In this document: positions 1 to 13,185 of the stretch, in pieces
Layout: the number at the start of each line of letters is the position of its first letter
Numbering within the stretch: position 1 is the stretch's first letter
Source: Guadua angustifolia
Lineage: Eukaryota; Streptophyta; Magnoliopsida; Poales; Poaceae
Direction of reading: 5' to 3'
Length of the DNA stretch: 64,000 nucleotides
NCBI GenBank assembly: GCA_036346375.1
Contig: CM070514.1
Location: forward strand, 13,978,463-14,042,462
Translations under genes and position numbers: made by a program
The notes under the pieces: model-generated
Told to the model about the DNA's origin: nothing
Seen by the model: only the letters and a program-made list of their open reading frames with translations
Databases searched by the model: none

Positions 1-1260
1 TTTTAAACTGATATATAGAAATTACACACTTCTCTTTTCTTATTCCCTATCTTAGTGTATCCGCATACAAGAAATGAAATCCTTTGCTTGTATATATAGA
101 CTAGATTCATCACAATATACATAATCTAGTTTGTTCAAAGAAAATATTTGAAACACTTAGACATTTCTAAGAATTTATAAATTTTAAAGTTGGATGATCT
201 AGAACCTTCTCATGAAATTATCTCTGTTGATTCCTGAGAAACTAGTTGGGTGGATGCACCTTGTAGGGTATATCACTACTTTTTTCGTTCTACAATATAA
301 GTCTAAATCTCATCATACACACAGAACGAAGATACTTAAATCTATAAAAGTTACTAAGCTATGCATGTCCCAATCAAGTGGCGTGTTACCACTAGTTATC
401 CACTTTTATCATTAAATCAGTGGTACAAATTGAAAATATTGTAATAACTACACATTTTAATCTCTTCAATAAACTTACATTGTGAAACAATGCTTTTCAT
501 GAAAACATATGTATATTGCGAGATGAAGGGAGTAACATGGTATGGTAGATGTTACATTTCCATATAAAAATGACATAAAAATAAAAATGCACTATTCTAT
601 TGTTTAAAATAAATTATGTAATGGAACTAATTAAACACAAATAGAGCTAAGAAGAGAAATTAGCGCACACTATGAACATAAAAATTTGGAAAATGTTGTT
701 TATCTTAATTAATGGTCAAGACCTTATTAATGCAATTTTTGGAAAGAATGCACATACAAGATATATAAGATGTGTATTCCTTTCTAAATCTCTTCATGTG
801 ATGGTACAAGAGTTTTTGCTATTGCTATATCCAAATGTGTGCATATATGTGTCTCCATAAACTTATGCGCTAGACCCTAATATATATAGTAAAACAAGAT
901 TAGAGACCTAGTTATCTAGCTAAATTAACTATAGGATGTTTGTTTACCTCTACAGAGTAGTGAGGAGAATTATTCAATCTCCATAGTTTTAACAACTTTT
1001 TTGACATGGTCCATAGTTTTAACAATTGTTGTGTAAATAAGTATATAGATAAAATTGTAGGGTTAAATGTTACTCTATTTGATAAAAATATTACTCTATA
1101 ATTTAAACATAATTGTTAATAATATTGAACTAAAAATCTTAGAAAAAGTCAAATTCCTTACCATTGCATTTGCAACACAATTCATACTTGATACGACGAG
1201 GTATTTGACTTGTCGATGGTGCGATAGGGTTAGGGTTCAAGTTTACCCAATTTAGTGTTT
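1..1260. other. AT-rich stretch, no gene seen
   Basis: This part of the duplicated unit is very AT-rich and has no recognisable coding sequence or transposon end. Its counterpart at 19,722-20,990 is almost identical; a 62-codon ORF at 672-860 is unchanged at 20,398-20,586, but it resembles nothing I recognise and the identity extends beyond the ORF. Confidence 0.6.
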
Positions 1261-1609
1261 GAGTTCACTAGAATCCCGAATAATAGAGGAGGAGGGTAGA
1301 GATGGTGGCATTAGGCAACAAAGCGGCAATGGCGCTCTTGGCTATGGGTAGGAGGACAACACAAGGTGTTAAGGGACATGAGGCAATTATGAGTAGCATG
1401 TTAGGTCTTGGGAAATCAGCGGATATTGAGGCGATGGATCTAGTAAAGAAGAATAGAGATAGCAATTTCCTCCATGGGATCGGACTCTGTGAGGCCCCAT
1501 AGTGACTAGTAAAAATCATAAATATATTATTTTGTTTATAAATCTGTTCTTTTCTTATATGTTGGGACTAAAACACGAATCTATAAGTTTGGATATAATT
1601 TTTGAAGCT

Positions 1610-1614
<5 letters not shown>

Positions 1615-1706
<92 letters not shown>
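1615..1706. repeat. TA dinucleotide microsatellite, left copy
   Basis: An uninterrupted TA run of about 92 bases. The right copy at 21,347-21,434 is slightly shorter. ORFs crossing it encode only Ile-Tyr repeats and are not genes. Confidence 0.97.
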
Positions 1707-1707
<1 letters not shown>

Positions 1708-2164
1708 TGAAATTAATAAATACTAGATCAATGCCCGTGCGTTGCTATGAAAAATAAAATTGGTAATCTAAACATAAAGGTCAAGCAATAAAAGAAAATT
1801 ATGCTACAAGATCAAACATCTATTTCTCCCGATTATAAAAGTTTTTATTGTTTCTTCTCCGTATGAATGAAACCAAATATATTGTAATCGAGGCATGAAG
1901 TGTCATCGACTAGAGTCAAAATAAAGCAATGAGAAGGACTGGTGGCATTTTAGGAATGGCATCTCATCTAATAAGCGTTTACGAAGAAAAGAAAAAGCAA
2001 GCCTAGAGGGCAACCTTGAAATAAATCCATCTTTCTTCGCTCTCTACAATGTAATTTTATTGTTAGCCCAAACCTCTATGGGAAAGACCTCGTAGCTCCA
2101 CTTGTTGTAGACTTAAGAGAAGAGAAAGTAGGCGGAAGCCTAGGAGGGCCAACCAAGGCGATAT

Positions 2165-3085
2165 ATTACCATTCGTGTTCCTCTTCCTCTCTTCATGCCC
2201 ACAAGTGCGCCTCCTCGGTGCCGTCGACCTCGTCTTCCTCGTCGTCTCGCTCATCCTCGTCATCCAACACTTTTGGCGAGGCGACGGGGCTTCCTCCGAG
2301 CACGAGGTCTTGCCGCCAAAGCCACGCCATTCGGACCATTGGCGCTCTGGCAGTCGCGCTCAAGCGTCCGTAGTCCTCCTCGTGACTCGCGTTCTTCCTC
2401 CTCTTGAGCACGCCATGGCGCTATAAAATCCGCCTTCCTCGCCGCCCGCCGTCACACGCCTTGACCGTGGTGGGCCGCTTGGAGAAGGGCCACCGCCACC
2501 ACCCAACCTTTGCACCTCCACATCTTCGGATCACCGCCGCCTTCGTCACGCTCTTCCCGCTTCGGTGATGGTCCATATCGCGCGATGGTTCACTTGCTTT
2601 CTTCCGGATGACCTCTCTTGCTTTTGCTTGCCTACTCGTCTCCATGCCTCTAGCGTACCTAGCCATCATCGGCTTCACCGGTCATGACGGCAAACCTATA
2701 AGGTGAACGAGAAACACCGGTGGAGGCGCCCATATCTTGCGTCGTCATGCGTCGTTTCTCTCTTTCTCACGATGTTCAACTGGATCAATCCGTTTATCTC
2801 CAAGGGGTATGCCAATAACTCTCTCACCGTCAACACCGTCCCACTGTTGTCGTCGGGCAACCATGCCGAAGCGTCGTACGTTTTGTTCACGTCCAATTGG
2901 CCACAGGGTCGAATACACCGGTGGGTGTTGCGCTGGCGTCGCCGACCATTGATTACTCTTGACGCATGGCGCTCGGCTTACTGCGTCTCGCAAGTATGTA
3001 CGTCGGTCCGTCACTTATTGATCAATTCATCGAGTTTATTAGCGTTGCCACAAGCGACATGGGAGATCTTGAATGAATTCCTTAA
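2165..3085 (+). pseudogene. ABCC (MRP-type) ABC transporter, N-terminal exon pseudogene, left copy
   Basis: Conceptual translation in shifting frames gives the N-terminal region of a plant ABCC transporter. A hydrophobic TMD0 segment (GAVDLVFLVVSLILVIQHF) comes first, then the start of the first ABC transmembrane domain (TMFNWINPFISKGYANNSL, HAEASYVLFTSNWP) and a piece near 3,000-3,070 that corresponds to the family's 'YVGPSLI..F..FI' stretch. Similarity ends near 3,085, before any nucleotide-binding domain: no Walker A or ABC signature follows. It is broken by several frameshifts, more than in the copy at 21,900. Family ABCC proteins are vacuolar or plasma-membrane conjugate pumps of about 1,500 residues, so only roughly the first fifth is present. 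This is a non-functional fragment, perhaps captured by a transposon. Confidence 0.7.
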
Positions 3086-3089
3086 TTGA

Positions 3090-4780
3090 TTCTGTGAAAA
3101 GCGTACAACATATATAAAGTACAAAAGGAATGATTGGCGGTTATTAATTACCAGCAATAATCGTGGATTTTGCTATAATAATCGACCATATTTAGAGAGA
3201 TATGGTGGTTGCTGGTAGAATCGAGAAGAATAATTAGCTATAATGACCCACCATTATTGGAGATATGGCGAGGGGATAGGGGCTAAGAAGAACGGACTAC
3301 GCCACCAAGCGCAAATTTATATTGGTAGAAAAGTCACATTATTTTAAAAATATAATTTAATATATTGGTTAATCCATGTAGGTTGGGCCCCATGGGAGAC
3401 GGGGGATAGAGTGTCGCCCCAGGAGGCCTAAGCGGGAGCTAGGGCGTGAAGCTTCTCCTACCACAGTTGTGCCCTATTGCCATTGGTAGCGGTAGTGGGG
3501 GTGGCACCAGTAGTGTGGGTGGGGATGGCATTTTGTGGGATGGGGGTAGAGGTGGTGGTGGCTGGTTAGGATTGATATTGTTTTTAGTTATAATAAGAAC
3601 AAGTTGGAGCAATTAAAATGGTTTAATATAAATTCAATGATAGAATTTTGAATAGCTAATGACTAGTTATTCTCTTTGTTTTGTTTAAGTAGAGAAGTAT
3701 TTTTGTATGAAGAAATATTCCATATTTCTAATGTTTCTAGCCCTAGTTTCCTCACACCCAAGCCTAGATATTGGGGAAGCACATCATCTCCTTTGGTGAT
3801 CTAAAGGCAAGCTTTGCCATTACTCTATCCACGCTGTTCGTTTCATACGAGTGGTTAGATTTGTAGGCCAACTAAGGAGTGATGGCCAGTAGCCAAGTAA
3901 ATTAGTCCCTATCATTTATTTCTTCCCATTATGTTCTTTGAGTCCATGGTTGCAAGAGCTCTCTCCACTCTTGCTTGGTAACAATCAAGTGCCTTCTATT
4001 CCCAACTTGACCATCCTGTTTTGATAGTTTGCTCGGTTTTGCTGCACATATCGCGACCACTTGCTAGTCCTTTGTCTTGAAGAGGTTGAAGCAAGGAAGC
4101 CAGATTGCTCCACCAAATCTAAAATTCACCATCGAGACCGGGGACAACATGTGCTTGTAATTGATTCTAGTTGACCGTAGCTTGGGCACATCGTTTCTAG
4201 TATTAGTTTATTTCATTTAGTTCTTTTAGGTACCTAGGTAATCAATAATGTTTTGCTTTCTCTAAGATTGATTGAACATAATTTTTGGGTTCAAGATGTG
4301 ATCATGTTTACTCAATATATGCTTCAATCATAATTTCTTAATGGAATATCTTATATCTAGAGAAGGGAACAATTAAATAGTCTAAAAGTGGATTTTCTAT
4401 CAGTTATGTGCTCTCTCTCTTTCTTTGAAGAATAACATTTCCTATTTTACGTTAACCGATGATAGTTTGAGGCATTAACCGCTGTGGAGCTCCGATGCTC
4501 AGTGGGAGGTGGTGAAGTGGTGGTCAGCCATGGTCGTGAAGAATACAAGTTATAATAAATTCTTAAACTGTTGTTCGTTTGTAAAGATTCCGCTGCTAAT
4601 TTGAAATGAAGGGTGTAGATTGAGTAAATGAAAAGTTTGCCTTCATAACAGCCGAGCTATTAGCTTGTTTGGTTAGTGCCAGCGTCGCTCACCCAAGTTA
4701 TTCACATTCGAGCACAGCTCGACACGGGCACGCGTGGGAGAATTTGCAGCGCACGCATGTGTGTGCGTACGTGTAGGTGT
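3090..4780. other. Non-coding stretch of the duplicated unit
   Basis: About 1.7 kb with no gene seen, matching 22,820-24,500. A GT/GGT-rich patch lies near 3,480-3,560, the rest is AT-rich. The 3' part (4,680-4,850) ends in a (GT)-rich patch and an A-rich run, resembling the tail of an old retroposon, but no element could be bounded. Confidence 0.4.
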
Positions 4781-5276
4781 GAGTATGTACTTGTAGCTTA
4801 GATGGTGTTCTTTCTGTTTGACCAACGCGAGAGCTTCCGATAAAAAAAAAAAGAAGAAAGAAGATGTTTGCCTTCATGACACACGTTTAGACGATAATCT
4901 CCGGACATCGCTTCGTCGCCCCACCCGAAAGAGCGACCGAGACGTTGTCCGCCTCTCTCTTCGTTTCCACCGTTCGCGTCCCCTTTCTCCGGCGGCCGGC
5001 GCGGTGAGTTCTTCTCCTCCCCTTTCTTCGTTTCCATTCTTCCCTCCCCTTCTCCGGCGGCTGGCGAGGTGAACTCCAGCCGGAGATCCCCGTCAACATC
5101 CTCGTGGGGATCATTTCTTTCCTCTGAGCAACCTCATCGAAATCTTTCTTTCTGGGATGGATACTCCAATTCATGCAAGTTTGTTGCGTGGTGGAGTACT
5201 AATAGCAATTTATTTTCCAAAATTTTTGGGGGTTCAACCCATGCCCCACGTTAGGTCCGCCCCTGATTAGGAGGAG

Positions 5277-5330
5277 ATGATGCGGCGTTACGTCTCGGAG
5301 CTGGCCCGCCGGTGGCAGCCGGATCGCACG
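5277..5330 (+). pseudogene. Orphan copy of CNX2 exon 1
   Basis: The 54 coding bases match exon 1 of the CNX2 gene at 25,007-25,060, including the double ATG, the reading MMRRYVSELARRWQPDRT and the GTGAGT splice donor. The upstream leader and about 980 bases of intron are also duplicated. Here no later CNX2 exon follows: the duplication stops inside Copia pol at 9,904 and MULE DNA comes next. If the duplicated promoter is active, transcripts would run into transposon sequence and could not encode the enzyme. The exon itself is intact, so only its context makes it a pseudogene fragment. Confidence 0.85.
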
Positions 5331-5952
5331 GTGAGTTTCCTTTTGTGTCATGGGCTTCTTGATCGAACCTGCTGCTTGGCTGCTATGCTCGTTAATCTCA
5401 GTCTCAAGAATGTTCTGATTACACTACTCTACAGTCTATTCCTTTCATTCTTTTTTTTTTCTTTTGGTGACACTATGTATAAATTTCATGTGTGTCATTA
5501 TACTCCTGTGCGGGAAAAGGGTGTCCGCTAAGTTTGTGTTGGATGTAGTGATGGGTTTCCATGCGCCGATAAATTTTCCTTGTTGCTGCAGTATTGCATA
5601 ATTCCTTTCATTTCTTTGTTACTGTTGGTTCGGTAGTGCTGGACTTAGTGTCCGAATTTGTTCTACATACAGGTTCTCCTAAACTTATCTAGAATTATTC
5701 GTGTGCATTGATATATCTGTGTGAGGTTCATGCTGGACATGTAAATTTGAGTTCTGTTTTATTCCCCTGCTTCAAGAAAAGGATGCTGTAATAGTAAATA
5801 TGTTTCTTTAGAACTCAGATTTTGTGAAAGCTGATGTTGTTTTCACCAAAAAAATGGTCTTATGGGAAGACTCTGGTACTGTCATACCTGTGCAAAAGAG
5901 CCATTTTTGTGTGCTATTGTTCTCTTTTGGCATCAAATATTACTGGTTGTTG

Positions 5953-6052
5953 GTGCAGATGCCTTTAACAAATATAATGCTTCAGAATGTTGTTGGTGCA
6001 GATGCCTTTAACAAATATAATACTTCAGAATGTTGTTGGTGCTGATGCCTTT
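5953..6052. repeat. 43-bp tandem repeat in intron 1 (left copy)
   Basis: The unit beginning ggtgcagatgcctttaacaa occurs about 2.4 times; the last copy is partial, with a ggtgctgatgcctttggg variant. The same array is in the right copy at 25,682-25,783. Confidence 0.85.
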
Positions 6053-6312
6053 GGGAAATGCATTTTCGGCTATTTGTACTTCTTTCTCTATCTTAGGCAC
6101 ATGTTACTACAGCACTCGCACAAAACTATAAGTTTAAAGTGTGTGGCTCACGTTCTTGAAGTACATTTCAATGTTAGTCAGTTTCCTTTTCAAGTTTCAA
6201 GCATTGGCTTTGAATAACTTCTATGATTTCTGAGCCTTGGTATCGAGGTTTGCATCAAGAGCTAAGATAGTCAAAGGCTTATGGCATACTAGTATAAAGG
6301 AGCTAAACTACT

Positions 6313-6506
6313 TGTTAGCGATCTCACCTGATCTGTTCACCTAGGATTGTAATCTCCTTTATTTGAGTGATCTAGGTTTCCTTGTTGGGATTCTATCTCT
6401 TGTTTCTATTCTTGAGATAACCTCCATGTATAGCCCATGTACTTGTATAAATACAAGGGTAAGCACATGCTCTAGAGCTGCGGTTTTCCGATACTTCCTC
6501 TTTTCA
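6313..6506 (+). repeat. 5' LTR of Copia element, left copy
   Basis: Starts TGTTAGCGATC and ends in TTTTCA, directly followed by tggtatcac, a variant of the tRNA-iMet primer-binding site normally read as TGGTATCAGAG. The right copy and the 3' LTR at 30,335 have the same start and end. A TATA-like tataaatac sits near 6,445. Confidence 0.85.
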
Positions 6507-9500
6507 TGGTATCACAGTCCGGGTTTCTTAACCTAATCCACCGTGGTCGGTCCTTCCCCGCCATGTCCACCATCTCTCGACTCTTCCCCATCTCAATCCC
6601 CGATCCATTGCTGCCCTCTTTGTTTCTAATCCGCTTCGCTATTCTCGCTCGGTGCCATCTCGCTTCGCCCTTCCATGGTCTCCAGCAGGTGACTTTCCAT
6701 CACCGCCTCTCGCAAGGAGCGTATACCGCCGATGCCCTTTGCGATCTTGACTCTCCGGTTGAGGCGTGCCCTTGTCCTCAATGTTCTGCGGGGCTGAACA
6801 AGACCATTGCAAGTCTGCCACTTATCCATCGCTATGATGTCGCCGTTTTCGAACCGTCAACACTCAGCGCCGCTCTTCTCAAAGAAGAATACGTCTTGGT
6901 CTTCTTGCTCAACAGCAGAGGCGTGGCCGCCTCACCATAACACCACCAAGTCATCCACATGTTCCGGTGGCTCCTGCCGCAATGAGGGTTCCTCCTCCAC
7001 CTCTTCCATTCCCACCAAACCTAAGAACAAGTGGAAGAAGAAGGTCAACAAGTCTGCTGCTCCTCCGGCCACCTACACCTTTGCTGCATGTGGCCCTTTT
7101 CCTCCAGGTCCCTGGTATTGCTTCAACCCTAAGCCAAGGGTAGTGGTCTATGCCACCTCGCCCTCCGACGATGGGGCGTAATGGCTGGCATCCTCGGCGC
7201 TTCGTCCTCGGGCTTCGTCCTGCCAAGCACCTCCATATCCCCAGTGAGACTACTCAAGGCGCTTTTACTTGGGAGGGCAGACCTGACAATTTACGCAATG
7301 AACAAGCTCCGGTGGGAATGGCAACGGGTTGTTGATTCGGTGCTTACCTTTCATATGACTCGATGACGGTATCATTCACAACCCTACTCCCTATTCCGCT
7401 CATCACGGTTGGTAATGGAAATTCAATTCCTATTCTTTGTTACGGCCGTGCCATTCTTACTTCCCCTCGGTTCTTCTTTCAAGCTAATGAATGTTCTTCA
7501 TGTTCCTTCACTTATCGTAATCACATCTCACGTTACGCCGGTTTACCGCGACAATTAAGTGCTCTATTGAATTTGATCCGTTGGTTTTTCCGTGAAGGAC
7601 CTCTGAACGGCTATCCTCCATCATTGCAATAGTGAGGTTGATTTGTACACCTTCGCCTCCACCACCTCCGCCACAATCGCCTTCGTGTCTTCCTCTGTGT
7701 CTTAGGCGTCCGCATCGCCGTCTTGGTCATCTGGTCGGGACACCACATTGTCGCTTCAACGCCTCCCATTCCGCGCCATTAAGCCTGTAGCTCCTTATGC
7801 CATGCATGTCGACAGCAAGCAAGTTCGATTGTCATTTAGTCGTCTAGTTCATTGTCAAATGCTCCTTTTGATTTAATTTATTGTGATGTGTGGACTTCTC
7901 CAGTTCCTAGTATTTCCGGATATCAATATTACCTTGTCATTATTGACGATTTTTCTCACTTCTCCTGGACCTTCTCCACACAAAGTCTGAAGTCTTTTCC
8001 AAACTTGAGCAATTCTTCTCATTTGTTCTAACTCAGTTTGGCGTTCACATTCGTTCTATCTAAACCAACAATGGCAAAGAATTTGTTAACCACACCTCCA
8101 CCTCCTTCTTCAATCGCCTTGGTGTCCTCTTTAGACGTTCCTGCCCCTACACATCTCAACAAAATGGCAAAGTTGAGCGCGCCATTCGCACCATTAATGA
8201 CATTATGCGCACTCTCTTGTTTCAAGCCCAACTCCCCTCGTGTTTTTGGCTGAAGCTCTCGCTGTTGCCACCTATCTCCTCAACAGGCGTCCTTCTAAGG
8301 CTCTGTCTTTCATCACTCCCTATTACAAGCTCCACAAAATCCATCCCACCTATGATCACTTGCGAGTTTTTGGCTGCCTTTGTTACCCTAACACAAGTGC
8401 CACGGCCTCCAATAAATTGCAGCCTCGCTCCCTCCCGTGTATCTTCCTTGGATATCCTCCGAATCATCGTGGCTATCGCTGTTTCAATCCTCAAAATCGT
8501 CACATCATTATTTCTCGTCATGTTACATTTGACGAATCCTCCTTTCCATATGCTTCTCTTACCTCGTAGTCGTCGCCACTTCTGTTGGCTCGAGATTTGG
8601 ATTTTTTGTAGGCATTTGACGATCTTCCTTATCGCTGTCCTGCAACAGCTCCCATGCCATCCTCTAGTCCGGCCATTGGTCGATTTTCCTAAATTCCGGT
8701 TAAATCGGTCTACACACCGACCTCGTTCAGGTATTTTTGCTCTTGTGCGTAAATGTCTTGCTTTGCCACAGCCAGACGATTCTGTCACAACATTTCCACC
8801 ACCAACCACAGCTCTACCGATCACCCATTGGGTCATTGTTCCTTCCAATGTATTTGTTGTTTCATCTTCTCCACCGGCCGTGCGATTACCCTTAGCAGCT
8901 GCTCGGTCCACCTCTCCTAGCATTGTTAAGTAGTCTCGCTTGCTACTTTCGGCACAGTCGGGGCCGCCCATGCTATGCGCATCAGGCCAAAGATGGTATT
9001 GTGACTCTCTCGGCGGCTATGGCTTCAGCTACTACTACTGGCTGCGTATGGTATTACAACTACTAACTACTGGGCCTTTCTCCAATTCAACCTCCTATCT
9101 TCTGCTGCCTTAAAGATTCAAATTGGCGGCAGCTATATTCACAATTCGGGCTCTTGTTGACAATGGTACTTGGACTCTTGTTCCTCGGCCTCCTGGTGCA
9201 AATGTTGTTACTGACAAATGGGTGTTCCGGCACAAATTTAATTCCAATGGTTCGCTGGCTCACTATAAGGCTCTCTGGGTTGTTCGTGGTTATTCTCAAC
9301 AACCGGGCATTGACTATGATGAAACATTTAGCCCCGTTGTCAAACCAACAACCATTCGGATTATTCTCAGCATTGCTGTCTCTCGAGGTTGGTCTATTCG
9401 GCAAATGGACATCAAGAATGCTTTCCTCAATGGCACACTTGATGAAATCGTGTACTGTGAGCAGCCGTCTGGTTTTCTTGATCCTGCGCATCCGCGTCAC

Positions 9501-9904
9501 GTGTGTCGCTTGATCAAATCTCTTTATGGTCTCAAACAAGCACCTCGCGCTTGGTACGAACGGTTTGCTACTTACATTACCTCTCGGGATTTTACTGCTG
9601 CGTATGCGATACATCATTATTTGTTTTTTCGCTCAGAGGCGAGATCGCATATATCTTACTCTATGTGGATGATATAATCATCACTGCTTCCTCGATGCTC
9701 TCGTAGCTTGGTGACCGCATTGCACTGCAGTGAATTCTCTATTCGAGACCTTTGTCATCTTCATTACTTTCTTGGAATATCCGTTCGGTGATGCGCTTTT
9801 GTTATGGACCTCTCTCGCGTCATTATGCTATTGATCTCCTTGACGAGCTAGCATGAGTGATTGTCACCCTACTACTCGGTTGATACTCGGTCCAAGCTTT
9901 CGCA
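6507..9904 (+). mobile_element. Copia retrotransposon interior, left copy, truncated
   Basis: Same element as 26,043-30,536 but cut by the duplication breakpoint inside the late reverse-transcriptase region, so RNase H and the 3' LTR are missing. Recognisable pieces in order: gag-like region (6,560-7,180), a damaged protease region near 7,340, integrase C-terminal part (8,240-8,569, with FLGYPPNHRGYRCFNPQ), and reverse transcriptase (9,123-9,560, with YDETFSPVVKP, QMDIKNAFLNG, YGLKQAPRAWYERF, then a separated YVDDII near 9,666). The RT block is longer and cleaner than in the right copy, although the rest has many small indels. Non-functional as read. Confidence 0.85.
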
Positions 9905-9989
9905 AAAGCCGGGGCGCATCCCTAAAGAGGTGCTTCAACACTTTCCCTCGTTTTGGGAAGAAAAAAGAGGGAAAAATATTCATCGTTTT

Positions 9990-10500
9990 TGAAGGTAAGT
10001 CCGTTAAATTTATATGTAATTTTTTTTGAAATTTTAGTATTTTGTAATATTTAGAAATATTAGGATTGGTAGTAGAAATATTAGGCAATGTTTAGAGATT
10101 TAATATAGTATTTAGACATATTAGGATTGTAGTATTTAGAAATGTTGAGAATCAATATAATATTTGGAAATTTAATTTAGTTAGGATTGGTAGTAGAAAT
10201 ATTAGGCAATGTTTAGAGATTTAATATAGTATTTAGACATATTAGGATTATAGTATTTAGAAATGTTGAGAATCAATATAATATTTGGAAATTTAATTTA
10301 GTTAGGATTGGATAGTACAAATATTAGGCAATGTTTACAGATTTAATATTTAGTATTTAAGTGATGTAATATTTTAGAGATTTAATATTTAGTATTTATG
10401 TATTTAATATTTTAGAGATTTAATATTTAGTATTTATGTATTTAATATTTTAGAGATTTAATATTTAGTATTTATGTATGTAATATAGGTAATCTAATTA
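9990..10500. repeat. AT-rich tandem repeats at the left side of the MULE
   Basis: Two arrays. A unit of about 121 bp starting aggattggtagtagaaatat occurs at about 10,062, 10,183 and 10,304. A 38-bp unit containing tttagagatttaatatttag is repeated about three times at 10,370-10,490. They lie just before the transposase and may be subterminal repeats of the MULE, but no terminal inverted repeat was found. Confidence 0.75.
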
Positions 10501-10588
10501 CTTATTTATAGTCAATGACCGTGTTACGTTAAAAATTAGTATATTTAAAAACATGGCAGCGCCACTACAAATCAAGAGAGGGTAAAAT

Positions 10589-13185
10589 TTGACGACAATA
10601 TATTGTGACAATTATATAGCGGTTAGGTGGAGAAATGATGATTTTTTCTGCTCGACGTTGAAGGTGATGTCGGAGACATTGTATTTTCAGATATTCTATG
10701 GAGATGGGGAGATAGCACAGGGTCGAATGGAGTCGATTTGTCGGGAATTTCAAAGAATTACACAGGCATATCTAGGCCGAGAGATAGAACATACAGGGTT
10801 TGATGGAGTTTATATTTTGGATGTTCAGTTTGGATACCCAGAGTGTTCGGGTCAGGGTTAGAGCAGAGTGTGTCGCCAGGACTTTTTTATGGAGAGTCGA
10901 TTCCTATTAACGCGACCTCGGCATGGAGGAGCTATGTTGGATACTGTCAGAGAGCGGGTTGGCGCTCATGTTGTCGGTAGATTGGTACTGTACTCCATCC
11001 TGCCGAGGTGGCCATGTCGGGTAGATATTACGGAGGAGGAATACAGATATGCAACAACGCGATGATGAAGGTGGTGGCGAGGTTGGCGTGGCGGCACGGA
11101 TCGAGGGGGCGAGGAGCCACCGTGGAGGCGCTGGGGTGGCCGACGAGGGGAGGAGGTGGAGCACATAGTTCAGCTTGATGGAGGAGGAGGACCGTGCGGA
11201 TGAAGAAGTCCCCGATGGCTAACGCCGACGAGGAGGACAATACTGAGGTGCCTGCCCCTATGCGTGGACTAAATATAATTTCAAGACCGACAATGAATGA
11301 AGGAACAGAGATGCATGGGAGTATCATGAGAACGAGGTCGTGCAGGGGCCATATATAAAGACAAGGAGGCCGTGATGGATGCGTGAAGCATGGTCAATGT
11401 CTCTTCGGCCAATTGAGGTAGTGAAGTCTGAAGAAAAGACTACGACGTGAAGTGCGAGTTGATTCGTGCCCATGGCGGTGCATGCATACAAGGGGAAGTG
11501 GAGGGACTATCGAAATGTTCCATAGTGACGAGCATAATCGCTAATCGAGGAAGCGAGCAGAACACCGTGAATCTGCCGTCCCACTTGGGTGGCAAATGTG
11601 TTTTATGGTCGATCGTCGACAATCCGCACCGCAGCCTCGATCCATTATCGAGCCGTGGAGGAGAGGTTTCAAGACAAGATTAGCTACGAAAGGCTTGGAG
11701 AGCAAAAAGAACAGCTTTGGAAATACGGTTCGACATACGAGGCTTCTCACGAATATTCCATACTTGCTCGGGGCAATATCAAGTAGGAATCCTTGCGACG
11801 GTCATCGATCTTATGGAGTTTCCGCGGATGGTGCGTGGCTGGTAAGTGGGTCTTGCAGCGGCCTCTTCGCCTTGGCGATGCATTAATGCCTTCCCAAGAC
11901 TATCGCCTATCATTTGCATGGACGGCACATTCTCACAGGAAATATAAGGGCGATTCTAATCGCAATCGCGGTGGACGCCAACAACTGTGTTCTATTTGTC
12001 GCATTGGCCTTCGTGGAGGGAAAAACACCGAGAGTCGGTAATCGTTTCTTGAAAGAGTCAAGATGGCAACAGTAAGACCGCCCGATGTATGTGTCATCCA
12101 TGACCGATATGCAGGTTGCCGAGGGTGATCGTGGATATGCAACAAGGGTCCGACGTCGTGGGGAGCAAAGAAAGTGGCTGACTTGAAGAGCAGGTGGTGT
12201 ATGAGGCACATGGGTGCCAATTTTTTCCGTCGGGCCAGAACAAGGAACTTATGAACATGTTCAAGCGGCCAGGCAAACAGAACCACGGAGGAAGTTCGAA
12301 GTCACCAGTGGAGGACGTTGGATGAACTAACTAAGAAGCAATCATCAATCCAAGGGATGGCGCTTAGTTCGCAAGGAACCCTATGGTGTACCACGAGCAA
12401 GGAGATGACCCTACGCTTAGGTGCGCCCCGACCGACGCACCAAACATCCGGCGAGGCTGGGGCAAGCATAAAGAGTTTCACGGACCGATACTTACACGAG
12501 CCGCTGGAGAAATGGTCCATTCTCGATGACGAGGGCGGTTCGCTATGGAATAATGACAATCAACCCGGCGGAGATTTACAACGGGTAATGAAAGGCGCGA
12601 GATGCCTCTCGTTGGTGGGCATTGTTGAGGGTGTGTTACTAGGCACCCAAAGATATTTCGCTTAGCGGCACAAGGCCTCCGCTGCATGTATATCGGACAA
12701 TCGCCGTCAGATTTCGACGGCTTGTCTCTCTACGCGACATGGCAAACAAGACACGGAAGGCACAGACACATCGCTGACACCGAGAGTGGCGTGAACGGAG
12801 GTACCACGTGCATCGCGGTGACCGAGGTCGAAGAGGTGCCCACCGAGAGGACTTCCCATCCGTGCATACTCCGAAAGCCGATCGCGAAGTGCTCGCCAGG
12901 CCACGCTGTGACTTGCCGTGTTCTCGTGACGTGATTGTCGCAGAAAGTAGACACACCGCCTTTGTCGTCCGTGACATCTCCCACTACTACTACAAGCAAA
13001 GTGTTCTCAACACGCGGCATAACGAGGTGTACGGCACGGGTCGATGGATCGCTCACGGCACCCCTCCAGTCCAGCATCGATGGGTACCGACATCCGAATG
13101 TTGAAGGTATATTCAAGGCCAAGGACACGCCAGATAGGGAACGATATGGACGAGTCTCGAGGCGCATGAATTGTGGATAATGCAA
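10589..13185 (+). pseudogene. MuDR-type Mutator-like transposase, frameshifted
   Basis: Transposase of a MULE, which cuts and pastes the element. An N-terminal region (10,589-11,000) precedes the MuDR DNA-binding-type region (11,270-11,790), where ANVFYGR, AVEERFQDKISYE and EASHEYS match the family pattern. The catalytic DDE core follows: CMDGTF with its Asp codon at 11,921, ILIAIAVDANN at 11,955-11,987 and ALAFVEGKNTES, VIHDRYAG with Asp at 12,102, WCMRHMGANFFR at 12,196, and MTINPAEIYNG with Glu at 12,571. A SWIM-finger-like region with HAVTCR is near 12,903, then YYYKQSVLNTRHNEVYG (12,983-13,033). All three catalytic residues survive, but at least eight frame changes are needed. The shifts fall in GC-rich motifs, so some may be sequence errors. 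Confidence 0.85.

Larger units (their letters stand above)
1..9904 (+). repeat. Left copy of 19.7-kb direct duplication (partial)
   Basis: From base 1 this segment matches 19,722-29,625 in the same orientation and order: TA microsatellite, ABCC pseudogene, CNX2 leader and exon 1, part of intron 1, and a Copia element. Homology is already present at base 1, so the copy probably extends left of the window. It stops inside the Copia pol region just after the shared string tccaagctttcgca (the right copy has one extra c); the sequence then becomes unrelated MULE-side DNA. The offset is 19,721 bp at both ends, so indels nearly balance. Differences cluster in GC-rich stretches. Confidence 0.93.

Noticed and set aside
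672..860. 62-codon ORF identical at 20,398-20,586
   Set aside because: Identity extends over the surrounding AT-rich DNA, so it reflects the duplication, not selection; no recognisable domain.
1502..1726. ORF rich in Ile-Tyr
   Set aside because: It is translation of the TA microsatellite.
8222..8971. 249-codon minus-strand ORF
   Set aside because: Antisense shadow of the Copia integrase region; the family motifs are on the plus strand.
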